From contig MVBO01000187.1 in NCBI GenBank assembly GCA_002261195.1, positions 1 through 23,839 of the forward strand: a stretch of DNA of 23,839 nucleotides. The letters run 5' to 3'. The position numbers and the translations under genes are program-made. Under the pieces are notes generated by a model that ran no database searches, was not told the origin of the DNA, and saw nothing but the letters and a program-made list of their open reading frames with translations. Positions 1 through 7,794 of the stretch are shown in pieces. Position 1 is the first letter of the stretch. Every line of letters starts with the position of its first letter. This DNA is from Bifiguratus adelaidae (lineage: Eukaryota > Mucoromycota > Endogonomycetes > Endogonales).

Positions 1-296
1 CTTTAACTCTCTACGCGATTTTGCCGGCCGAATCGTCTTTGTCCGCCACGTTAGGATGGGGTTCGCAAATCTGGACGTATCACGATTTCTATTTTTGGGT
101 GCCAATCGTCGGTCCACTCTTAGGCGCCTCTTTTGGCGCCTTCGTGTACGATGCTCTCGTCTTCACGGGACCATCACTCGTTAATTGTGTACGCATGGAG
201 CACGAAAGGGAGATGCAGGAGAAGCCACATCGGCAGGATAGAAAATCACGGATTAAGCGAAAAATGTCGTTATTAGATGCTTCAGAAGGACAGTAA
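1..296 (+). CDS. Aquaglyceroporin (MIP family), 3' end only, with apparent frame break
   Basis: This is the C-terminal end of a membrane channel for glycerol or water; the rest lies to the left of the window. The frame ending in TAA at 294-296 reads LGWGSQIWTYHDFYFWVPI, then a glycine-rich hydrophobic helix. That is the usual end of MIP channels (loop E exit and sixth membrane helix), followed by a short basic cytoplasmic tail. The second pore motif expected just upstream (NPARD-like) is not in that frame. It appears as FNSLRDFAGR in the neighbouring frame from base 2. The two frames could be joined by a single-base indel around 29-50. So this is either a sequencing indel or a damaged gene. 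NSL in place of NPA would be a variant pore motif. The family call is firm; the state of the gene is not. Confidence 0.75.
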   Translation, partial: LTLYAILPAESSLSATLGWGSQIWTYHDFYFWVPIVGPLLGASFGAFVYDALVFTGPSLVNCVRMEHEREMQEKPHRQDRKSRIKRKMSLLDASEGQ

Positions 297-360
297 GTAA
301 AGGTGTATTGCAGTAATACATAGACAGTACAGGAAGCCTGCCAATGACCAGCGGAGGCAA

Positions 361-1380
361 TCAGAAGCCTTCGTAGGCGTTTGGCTTGTTGGATGCGCCT
401 ACATTAGGTTTCGTGGCTCCTTGATTCGCGTAATAATAATCGTCCAGGTTTCCTTGCTGAGCATGACCATAGCCACCCGATCCGCCACTGGTGGCTGATT
501 GTGTGGATGACATGTAGCCACCAGCTACTGGACCCATGGTATATTCGTCCGTGTATTCGGAGGAAGGTGCAGGGTTGTAAGTCTCGTATCCATTGTTCGG
601 ATAGCCTTCCGCTCCGTATCCTTCCGCATACCCGGCCGCACCACCTGCATAACCTGGAACTAGATGGCGTGCATAACCTGGATTCGAGCCGTTGTAATTT
701 TCATAGCCAGGTTGATTGTAATACGATGCATTGGCTCCAGCTACTCCAGCTGTCGCTGCTCCAACAGCTGCCGCACCAGCTGCCGCACCAGCTGTCGCTG
801 TACCCATGTTCATAGCCGCATCATGACTATCGTAGAGGTCTTCGGTGTAATCAAAGACACGCTTGTCCCGAGAACGTTTCCGAATAGCCCGTGTTGCAAC
901 CGCAATAATAGCAATCAGAGCCACGACACCCACAACAACACCGATAATGATGGGCGTGTTGCTCGAACTAGAGGAAGACGGTGGCCCAGCGGATGCACTC
1001 GCTGAGCTCGAGGGCAATGTGACTGACGGAGAGGACGTGGTAAACGATGTCACTGTAGACTGAGATATCGAGGTGGGAGTACTCTGAGTGGGTGCGGATG
1101 TACTCGTTGGCGTCGTCGACGTTGGCGTAGGGGTACTGGACTGTGTAGGGGGAGCAGTCGTCGAGGATGTCGTCGAAGTAGGCGTTGTAGACGGGGTCGA
1201 ACTGCTCGACGAGGAGGACGTGGTGGGCGTTGGCGACGTCGAGGTGGAGGTATCCGTAGGCGTAGTGGAGGTAGGTGTTCCACTGCTTGAGGACGGATTT
1301 TCTCCAACGCTCTGAGCGGCCGCAACAGCCATCAGCAAGTGGGGAGTGAGCAGCCCCAAGGTCCAAGAAGGGACACGCAT
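361..1380 (-). CDS. Mucin-like single-pass membrane protein (possible cell-wall stress sensor)
   Basis: A 339-residue protein in one exon. Residues 1-23 form a signal peptide ending in AVAAAQ. Residues about 27-141 are almost entirely Ser, Thr and Pro and would be heavily O-mannosylated. Residues about 144-162 are one membrane helix (PIIIGVVVGVVALIAIIAVA), followed by a basic stop-transfer stretch (RKRSRDKR). The 175-residue cytoplasmic tail has an Ala/Gly-rich block and then Gly/Tyr/Asn-rich sequence. This layout is that of fungal surface sensors such as Mid2/Wsc and of Skg6-type proteins. No WSC cysteine domain is visible, so the exact family is open. The low-complexity sequence gives long spurious frames on the other strand. 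Its start is the first ATG after the TTGCATTCC repeat upstream, and it diverges from the Nudix gene. Confidence 0.75.
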   Translation of the reverse strand: MRVPSWTLGLLTPHLLMAVAAAQSVGENPSSSSGTPTSTTPTDTSTSTSPTPTTSSSSSSSTPSTTPTSTTSSTTAPPTQSSTPTPTSTTPTSTSAPTQSTPTSISQSTVTSFTTSSPSVTLPSSSASASAGPPSSSSSSNTPIIIGVVVGVVALIAIIAVATRAIRKRSRDKRVFDYTEDLYDSHDAAMNMGTATAGAAAGAAAVGAATAGVAGANASYYNQPGYENYNGSNPGYARHLVPGYAGGAAGYAEGYGAEGYPNNGYETYNPAPSSEYTDEYTMGPVAGGYMSSTQSATSGGSGGYGHAQQGNLDDYYYANQGATKPNVGASNKPNAYEGF

Positions 1381-1390
1381 GTAGTATCAA

Positions 1391-1417
1391 GGAATGCAAG
1401 GAATGCAAGGAATGCAA
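1391..1417. repeat. Three perfect tandem copies of a 9-bp unit just upstream of a start codon
   Basis: GGAATGCAA is repeated three times without a mismatch, 11 bp from the ATG of the mucin-like gene. On that gene's strand the unit reads TTGCATTCC. Each copy contains CATTCC, the core bound by TEA/ATTS factors such as Tec1. The position suits the 5' leader or proximal promoter. A role in regulation is inference only. Confidence 0.8.
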
Positions 1418-1601
1418 GCGGATGGTTTCACATCAATTTACAGTTGAAATACCGAATGAGTGTGTACTGTACACCTACAGTATAATGGATGGAAGGTGCA
1501 TGGAGAAGTGCAGTGGATCGCCGTAAGGGCTAGTTCGGGTGCCGAGGGCACCACGGGGAGCTAGAGAACGCACTAGGAAAGCGCGTCTTGACTTGAACGG
1601 T

Positions 1602-1615
1602 CACGTGCCTATATA
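1602..1615 (+). promoter_or_regulatory. CACGTG box next to a TATA box, probable Nudix promoter
   Basis: CACGTG (1602-1607) is followed two bases later by TATATA (1610-1615). The TATA lies 58 bp before the ATG at 1674 and only 7 bp before the ATG at 1623. If this TATA is used, transcription would start beyond 1623, which favours 1674 as the main start codon. Confidence 0.45.
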
Positions 1616-1673
1616 CGTCTTGATGTTGTCATTGCTTCGCCATTGCTCTCGGCGCTCTGTAGCAAGACAAGCC

Positions 1674-2611
1674 ATGGCAATTCACGTTACCATCGGAAAG
1701 AATAAGGTTCCAGTAACCGCGGAGAAGGATATTGACTTGGAATCCGCGGTGTTGTTCCGGCCCTTTCAAGACTGGCGACAGGCATGGGAGAGTGAGGAGA
1801 AAAAGCACGGAGATGCGGCGTTGCACTTGAAGAGTATCCACATTCAGTCTGTGGACCAGTTTAGCAGCGGCAAGATTGGTTTCATCAAGTTCAAGGCGGA
1901 TGCCGAGCTGCCAGAGTCAGGCAAGAGTGTTCCAGGGATCACGTTTATGGTAAGCGAATCCATGTTTTGAGCAGTGCGGGGATATTGAATGATTTTAATG
2001 CCTAGCGAGGAGGTTCCATCTCGGTATTACTTGTTCTCAAGACGGAAAAGTCCAATCACCCAGATCAACTCATCTTTACGCTTCAACCGCGCGTCCCCGT
2101 ACCCGCATTTCAGTTTCCTGAATTGCCAGCCGGCATGTTGGATGGAGATGGTCAATTTGCTGGCAAGGCAGCTGAGGAGATCAAGGAAGAGACGGGTCAG
2201 TCACTTGCACGTTGCTGATTGCACCTTGATGATTTACATAGATCTCTCAACAGGCCTAGAGATCAAGGAGGATGAATTGATCGACATGACTGAATTGGCT
2301 TATGGAAAGGAGTTTCGAGGAGTATATCCATCCCCTGGTGGATCAGGCAAGTGCGGGTTGTGGGGCAGTGACAGGAATGCCTCATTAACGAGCTTGCAGA
2401 TGAATTCCTGCGACTATTTGTCTGCGAAAAGACCCTGTCGGAGAAGGACATCAAGTCCTTAGAAGGCAAACTCACCGGTCTTCGTGACCATGGTGAATCC
2501 ATCACGCTCAAGATTGTACAATTGCAAGAAGCCTGGAAGCAATCTCCCGATGCTAAGCTTTTAGCGAGTCTCGCGCTTTACGATGCGTTGAAGCGAGAGC
2601 AGAAATTGTAA
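1674..2611 (+). CDS. Nudix hydrolase, ADP-sugar diphosphatase type (NUDX14-like)
   Basis: Four exons: 1674-1949, 2006-2195, 2254-2346, 2400-2611 (256 aa). The product resembles plant NUDX14 ADP-sugar diphosphatase, which splits ADP-sugars to AMP and sugar phosphate. Shared landmarks are a RGG strand after the first intron, FPELPAGMLDGDGQFAGKAA leading into EEIKEETGL (Nudix box, about residues 134-156), YPSPGGSDE, and GLRDHGE near the C-terminus. The box keeps the metal-binding EExxEE core, but its usual Arg is Glu148 and the earlier Glu is Gly140. The third intron is GC-AG. An in-frame ATG at 1623 would add MLSLLRHCSRRSVARQA, which looks like a mitochondrial presequence. I chose 1674 because it has a good context (GCCATGG) and a better distance to the TATA box. 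The stop is 8 nt before the next gene. Confidence 0.85.
2347..2399 (+). other. GC-AG intron in the Nudix gene
   Basis: The donor is TCAG|GCAAGT and the acceptor TTGCAG. Splicing here gives PSPGG-S-D-E-F, matching the conserved PSPGG(x)DE of NUDX14-type enzymes. The nearby GT would give a stop codon at once (AAA TGA). So the GC donor is required to keep the frame. Confidence 0.85.
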
Positions 2612-2619
2612 ATCCTGTG

Positions 2620-4041
2620 ATGAAACTTGTCATTGCTCTTGTCACTCTCTTCTCGGTTGCCTTGTATACCCTCTTTCTCTGGCAACATACGCAGCAACCT
2701 CATATGGCGGCACCCACGATTATAGCCGGCTACTTTGTAGACTGGTACGTCTTGCCAAGTCATCACACAATGCCGTAAACTCACAGTGCCGACTAGGGCC
2801 ATTTACGCTCGCAACTATAATGTCGTGGACGTTGCTAGGCAATCAGACAAGCTCACTCATATTCTCTATGCTTTTGCAAACTTGCAGCAAGACGGTAAGG
2901 TTATTCTTGGCGACGCCTGGGCTGATACGGATAAACACTTTGATGCGTGAGTATGGATACGCTTGTACCGCTTGTACTGCCGGCTGAACCGCTCTGCAGT
3001 TCCCTGACCGTGGACGGGAAAGGCGATTCTTGGAATGACTCGGGAGACAACTTGTATGGCAACTTTAAGCAGTTTCTCCTTCTCAAGAAACAAGCCAGAC
3101 ATCTCAAGGTCTCGCTTAGTATTGGCGGATGGACTTGGAGCACAAACTTTAGTGCAGTAGCCGCTGATCCCGCTAAGCGTCATGTCTTTGTCAGCAGCGC
3201 AATGGAGATGCTGATCAACTTTGGATTGGACGGCATCGGTGAGTGAGCCAAACCATGGTAGGAGCGGTCCACTCAATGACCCTTTACAGATATTGATTGG
3301 GAGTATCCCAAGGATGCAAATGATGCCGAAAACTATGTGCGCCTCTTGTACGATATGCGATATGCGCTTGACAATCTTGCCCAACAACAACAAACGAGCC
3401 GGTACCTACTTTCCTGTGCTCTACCCGCTGGTGCGTCAAACTACAATCTCCTCAAACTCAAGGAAATGGATCGATACCTGGACATCTTTTATCTCATGGC
3501 TTATGATTTCCATGGTTCTTGGGATCAAGTGTCTGGTCATCAAGCTAATCTGTATGGCGGGGATGTGTCGGTCGATAAGGCAGTTTCAGACTATATTGCT
3601 CGAGGCGTGCCTCCACACAAGATTGTGATGGGATGCCCCATGTATGGACGTGCCTTTTCTAACACAGACGGCTTAGGAAGGCCATTCTCGGGCATTCCAC
3701 AAGGTTCTTGGGAGCAAGGCGTATACGATTACAAGGTCTTACCCAAGGACGGTGCCCAAGTGATGCATGATCCACAGTCTGGAGCCACCTACTCCTATCA
3801 CGCAGGTAACCGAGAGTTGGTCACCTACGACACCGTCGACAACATCCTCGCCAAGGCCGATTACATCAACCAACGGCAATTGGGCGGTGCTATGTTTTGG
3901 GAGTTGTCAGGTGATGCTCCAAGTGGACCCACCAGTCTCCTAGACGCCATTCACCGCGGCTTCCACGGTGCCATCGATACCACGCCAAATCATCTCAATT
4001 GGACAGGAAGCAAATATGCCAATGTGAAGAACGGACTATAA
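2620..4041 (+). CDS. GH18 chitinase-type glycoside hydrolase
   Basis: Four exons: 2620-2744, 2797-2946, 3000-3238, 3290-4041 (421 aa). This is a class V chitinase fold that would cleave beta-1,4-linked GlcNAc in chitin. The first 20 residues are hydrophobic (MKLVIALVTLFSVALYTLFL), a signal peptide or signal anchor. The barrel begins at GYFVDWAIYARNY. SLSIGGWTWS is the third-strand motif. DGIDIDWEYP spans the junction of exons 3 and 4 and holds the catalytic acid Glu176, with Asp172 and Asp174 intact. MAYDFHGSWD and GAMFWELSGD supply the substrate-binding Tyr, Asp and Trp. No chitin-binding module or GPI signal follows. The length is normal for the catalytic domain alone. The ATG lies 8 nt after the stop of the Nudix gene on the same strand, leaving almost no room for a separate promoter. 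Confidence 0.92.
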
Positions 4042-4081
4042 CAATACATGTATGATACAAATACACCATAACTAACGTCTC

Positions 4082-4456
4082 TCAAAGCCCCCAAACACCC
4101 ACGCCGGGTATGGCCAACTGAATGGATCCCTCCTCAAACACGATGCCAGCTTGGCCCCATTGTGGCCCCGTGCTTATCCGCGGCGATCCCGAAGGTCTCC
4201 TTGGCTCGAACAAGTTCATGTGGTTTGTGTCCACCCAGCATCGTCCTTCACCCCAATAGCACGTTGAACTGAACAAGGCGATCAACAGAATGGAACAATA
4301 AACACTATGACGGCGTGAGCATGTGCATTGCAAAGAATCCAAAGATTGGGCCTACCATGGTCGTTGATGCCAAAAGAAGGAAAAGAGGAACAAAAAGACA
4401 AAGATGGGTGGTGCTGTAGGAAAGGGTAGTAGTAATAATGGTACAAAGTATCGCAT
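4082..4456 (-). CDS. Small hypothetical membrane or secreted protein (95 aa)
   Basis: Two exons, 4356-4456 and 4082-4268, joined by an 87-nt GT-AG intron. I do not recognise this protein. The first exon encodes a very hydrophobic N-terminus (MRYFVPLLLLPFP, then IFVFLFLFSFFW), a signal peptide or membrane anchor. The second encodes a Cys/Trp-containing stretch (STCYWGEGRCWVDTN), then NLFEPRRPSGSP and a hydrophobic end (IQLAIPGVGVWGL). The model fills the gap between PTH2 and the GH18 gene, with its stop 40 nt from the convergent GH18 stop. The support is frame continuity across one plausible intron and a sensible protein, not homology. The intron is longer than others here, so the model could be wrong in exon 1. 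Confidence 0.35.
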
Positions 4457-4599
4457 GCAATACATTGTGAGGTCGAAGACCTCTGGCAATAACAAAGTCC
4501 AGGTGGGACGCGCAAATTTCGCAGTTTTTCAATCATGGATGCACTGGGATCATAGAGGATGCATAGTAGGATGAGGTATGATCATTGGTTGGCTTCTAT

Positions 4600-5413
4600 C
4601 TAGTACAGCTTAAGGTGTCCTGACACTTGATCTACAATCTGGACGGGTCCTGTGGTTGCCATGTTCAGTCATGGCCGCCAAACCCGACATTGGACTTACC
4701 GGGTCCAATGGCCAGGACGGTTCGACTTCCAGCGGCGATTTGCGTCCGTCCGGCATCCGCAATGGTATGTGCACACAAACCCATAAGTCTCGCTTGTCGC
4801 TGCAACTCTAGCCTACAAGATGTCAGCTGGGGATAGATACACGGCATAGGACGTACATGGCTTCTTCGGAATCAACCTTAAGTGTAATCTTGGCTTGTCC
4901 TGTTCTCTCCCATCGCGACAACATCTGGCACACATTGAGCACGAGGACCCGAGCAAAATAAACATTGACGTACCTCTGGTTGCGTTTTCTGCAGCGACTT
5001 GTAACAGGCCAATGTGGCATGAGAGCACTGCACGAATTTCAGCAGAGGAGACGAAATCTATTAAGCGCAAAACCTGCCTGTGCAGCGACTTTTCCCTTGG
5101 TCATGCCAAGATCAGTCCGGACAATGAGGACCTACAGCGGGCTTAGACGTCGTATACGCAGGACAACCGGTCAACATACCAGTTTAAAGTTGTGGTAACG
5201 ACGAGGGTCAATGACATCTTCGGTGGGTGGACCACCTTCGGAATCGCTGTCGGATTCCACGTTGGACGCACTGTCGACGGACGTTCGTCGAGATTGTTTG
5301 TCTGGGCCATAGCCGGCTGACAATATACCGAGCGCATACCCTAGGACGGCTGCCACGATAACATGAGTTGTGTTGATGTTGGCAGCCCAGTCGGGCACGC
5401 CTGATCCGAACAT
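4600..5413 (-). CDS. PTH2: Peptidyl-tRNA hydrolase 2 (Pth2/PTRH2 type)
   Basis: Six exons: 5180-5413, 5078-5131, 4974-5027, 4857-4924, 4700-4812, 4600-4649 (190 aa). It releases tRNA from peptidyl-tRNA dropped by ribosomes. Residues about 13-30 are a membrane helix (HVIVAAVLGYALGILSAGY), as in the mitochondrial outer-membrane forms. An acidic, Ser-rich linker follows. The catalytic domain runs from FKLVLIVRTDLGMTKGKVAAQ through CSHATLACYK, GQAKITLKVDSEEAM, LCAHTIADAGRTQIAAGS and TVLAIGPGP to the end SGHLKLY. These are the full set of Pth2 motifs, with nothing missing. The second intron is GC-AG. The ATG is at 5413; a TTG two codons upstream is not a start. The Rab escort gene ends only 36 nt upstream on the same strand. 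Confidence 0.95.
5028..5077 (-). other. GC-AG intron in PTH2
   Basis: Read on the minus strand the donor is ACAG|GCAGGT and the acceptor GTGCAG. Only this splice gives KGKVAAQ-CSHA, an invariant junction in Pth2. The GT four bases further in would shift the frame and lose CSHA. Confidence 0.85.
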
Positions 5414-5449
5414 GGCCAAAATTGGGACATTCGCGTATTTCAGGTCTCT

Positions 5450-7737
5450 TTATTCCTCATCCATTTCTTCTGGCCGAGGCAAGAACAGGCGGTCGGGCTC
5501 ATTGGCCAGGATAATATCAAAGGCATCTTTAGCTTCTTTCAGGGCGCCATCATAGTCTAATGTATCATCGGGACCACGGCAGGAGATGAGATTGAAGGGT
5601 AGCGAGGAGGGTGGGATTTGCCTTATTCGCCTCTTGTATTTGAGCAGCAAAAGGGGCTTTGGTTGAGAAGAGATAGGATCTAAGAGGATATATCAGTCAG
5701 GAGCAAGCGCGTGGTCCAGTGAGAACCTCACCTTCATCCACATTCAGGGTTGCCGATAGGGCGGATTGCAAAGCGTCGTCACTCTTTGCCTCATCGTCCC
5801 CGCAGAGCGTCGAGTAGAAGACGATATCTGATTGCAACGAAATTGGTGAGCAAGGCCACCTGACAAGTACGCAATAAGCTTACAATAACCCTCTGGACAG
5901 ACTTGCGTGCCATGACCCACAGTCAAGATGTAGGAGCCGTAGGGATGCGATTGAGGGGGGAATACGGTCAAATTAACCTCGTTCACCTCGTTGTGAAATG
6001 GAGCACTCGTGATGGCAACAGCCATATTCACCCATTGCCTGTATGCCAATACCTATGAGCATCGATCCAGATGGGAAGGCTATGGACCTCTTACCACGCC
6101 CCTTGGTCGGAACCGTCCAAGAAGGATGATGGGAGATAGTCGGTACCAGCAACGAGCCATTCGCACTTGTATTCGACACCGTCGCGACCAATGACACCGG
6201 TGACTTTTTCCTTGTTTTCATCCATGCACAGCTGTGAAACCGGATGATCAAGCATGTAAATGCCTCCATAAACGGCACATACGCTATCGGGGAGCGTCAG
6301 ACTCGAGCATCTGCGTCAAAATCGGGAACTTACCGGCAGTACGCTTGCGCAATCTCGCTGCCTCCACCATAAAGAGGCACAAGGTACGCAAAAGGACCAA
6401 ACTTGCCAATCGAGGTCATGAATCGTTTGGTACGAGAGAGACCTTCCATCGCTGTTACTGTGGATAGAGATAATCAGCAGTCGTGTGGCGATACCACGAA
6501 TGTCAACTACCATTGTGTGCATCTCCATTGGTGGCTGCCAATGCAAACACAATGGCATCGGCCAGTCTTGTCGATATACTAAACTTCTCTTCAATCAATT
6601 CGCGGTAGGGTTTGTCTTGATAGCCTACATGCACAAAAAATGAGATTGCTTTTCATTTCTCCAGGACAAACTTACCATCAAGTACATCCAACTGTTCCTC
6701 ATGTTCCATGGCAAAGGTGAGGAATTTCATGAGCCTTCGTTTATCGACATATCGCAGTTCCTTGTCTTGAAACACATCTTCTTTAGACACTGGTACACGG
6801 TCGAAATGCGGGCCTTGTTCTCCAGCTTGGGTGTACATGTAGGTGCGTTCGACGCCCTTGAACTCGAGATATCGACCGATACCAGAGTCCATGAGGTTGT
6901 CCACCATACTTCCGGTGCAGCTGACCAGTTTCGGTGCCAGGTCAATGTTGAACTGCCGTGATTTGGATAGAAGGTTAGCATAGGTGGCAAGCTGCTGTAC
7001 GTGAGGTAAGATATCAATGGTGACCGTGGAGGTGGGAGGAAGCGAATGGATGATGCGGTCGATTGTTCGATTTAGGATGTCGGAGGTCAGGCCACCGATG
7101 GCGTAATGTTTGAGAGTGTTGTCGAGCTTGTTCTGTACCGTTTCTCGGATGACGGATTGCCTAGTCGACGTCCCGTCGGTGAGTGGGATTGAGGCGACAT
7201 CTATCGATATAGTCGTGTCCACATCAACCTCCTTGTGGTCTCTTTCTGGAATACTTGATCCGTATATGCGCAATTCAACATGCTTGTAACCTTGAGATTC
7301 ATTGTCCGTAAAGTATATGGGTATACTTGAGCCTACATGAGCACTTCCTGGACAGAGGCAATGGCCAGTGTCAATAGACGTTGATAATATACCCAGTTCC
7401 AGCCATCTTACCATTCTCTACAATGGTCTTGACGTGGTTGTCTGTCCAACGTAAGAATAAAGGCTGTCAGTCTCTCACGCCGCGCCATACCAACTTCTTT
7501 ACCCATACCTGACCCATGCTCGTCCACCCAGTCCAGAAGCTGCCGTATATTGAGCGTCGGCCAACTTCCTCCATACCGATCTTGCTGGTCGAGGTGCAAG
7601 ACAGATTTGCCGGACCGCGCTAACGCTCTATCCTCTCTTCAATACTCTGCGCTCAACCTAACAAGCCGAACTCACCCCGCAATTATGGACTCTACGAGCC
7701 CTGTTCCCAACACGATGGTGTGAAAGTTGTCTTCCAT
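5450..7737 (-). CDS. MRS6: Rab escort protein (Rab geranylgeranyltransferase component A)
   Basis: Ten exons: 7676-7737, 7509-7627, 7412-7441, 6676-7347, 6511-6624, 6334-6457, 6095-6283, 5884-6038, 5732-5827, 5450-5679 (596 aa, normal for the family). It presents newly made Rab GTPases to the prenylating enzyme and delivers them to membranes. The N-terminus has the GDI/REP dinucleotide fold (TIVLGTGLVESIIAGALARS, GKSVLHLDQQDRYGGSW). Then come SKEDVFQDKELRYVDKRRLMKFL, the Rab-binding AYLVPLYGGGSEIAQAYCR and VCAVYGGIYMLDHP. A GTQVCPEG segment and an acidic tail favour an escort protein over the shorter Rab GDI (about 450 aa). Exon 3 is only 30 nt. The start is the first ATG before the GxGxxE motif and lies 57 bp from the divergent neighbour. 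Confidence 0.92.
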
Positions 7738-7794
7738 CCCGAAATGTGTAAAGATATTCCCCACGTGAACTTTTCACACCTTTTCACTCTCGCT
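7738..7794. promoter_or_regulatory. 57-bp bidirectional promoter with CACGTG palindrome
   Basis: This is the whole space between the divergent start codons of the Rab escort gene (7737, minus) and the thioesterase gene (7795, plus). It holds CACGTG at 7762-7767, near the centre. No TATA box is clear. An in-frame ATG at 7744 could extend the plus-strand protein by 17 residues and would leave only 6 bp between the genes. Confidence 0.5.

Noticed and set aside
968-1417. Minus-strand 149-codon open frame overlapping the mucin-like gene, plus several plus-strand frames
   Set aside because: They are shadows of the Ser/Thr-rich repetitive coding sequence, with biased composition and no domain features.
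4282-4536. Unspliced minus-strand frames of 75-86 codons in the gap between GH18 and PTH2
   Set aside because: Parts of different frames; the two-exon model at 4082-4456 explains the same bases with one leader peptide, and even that is tentative.
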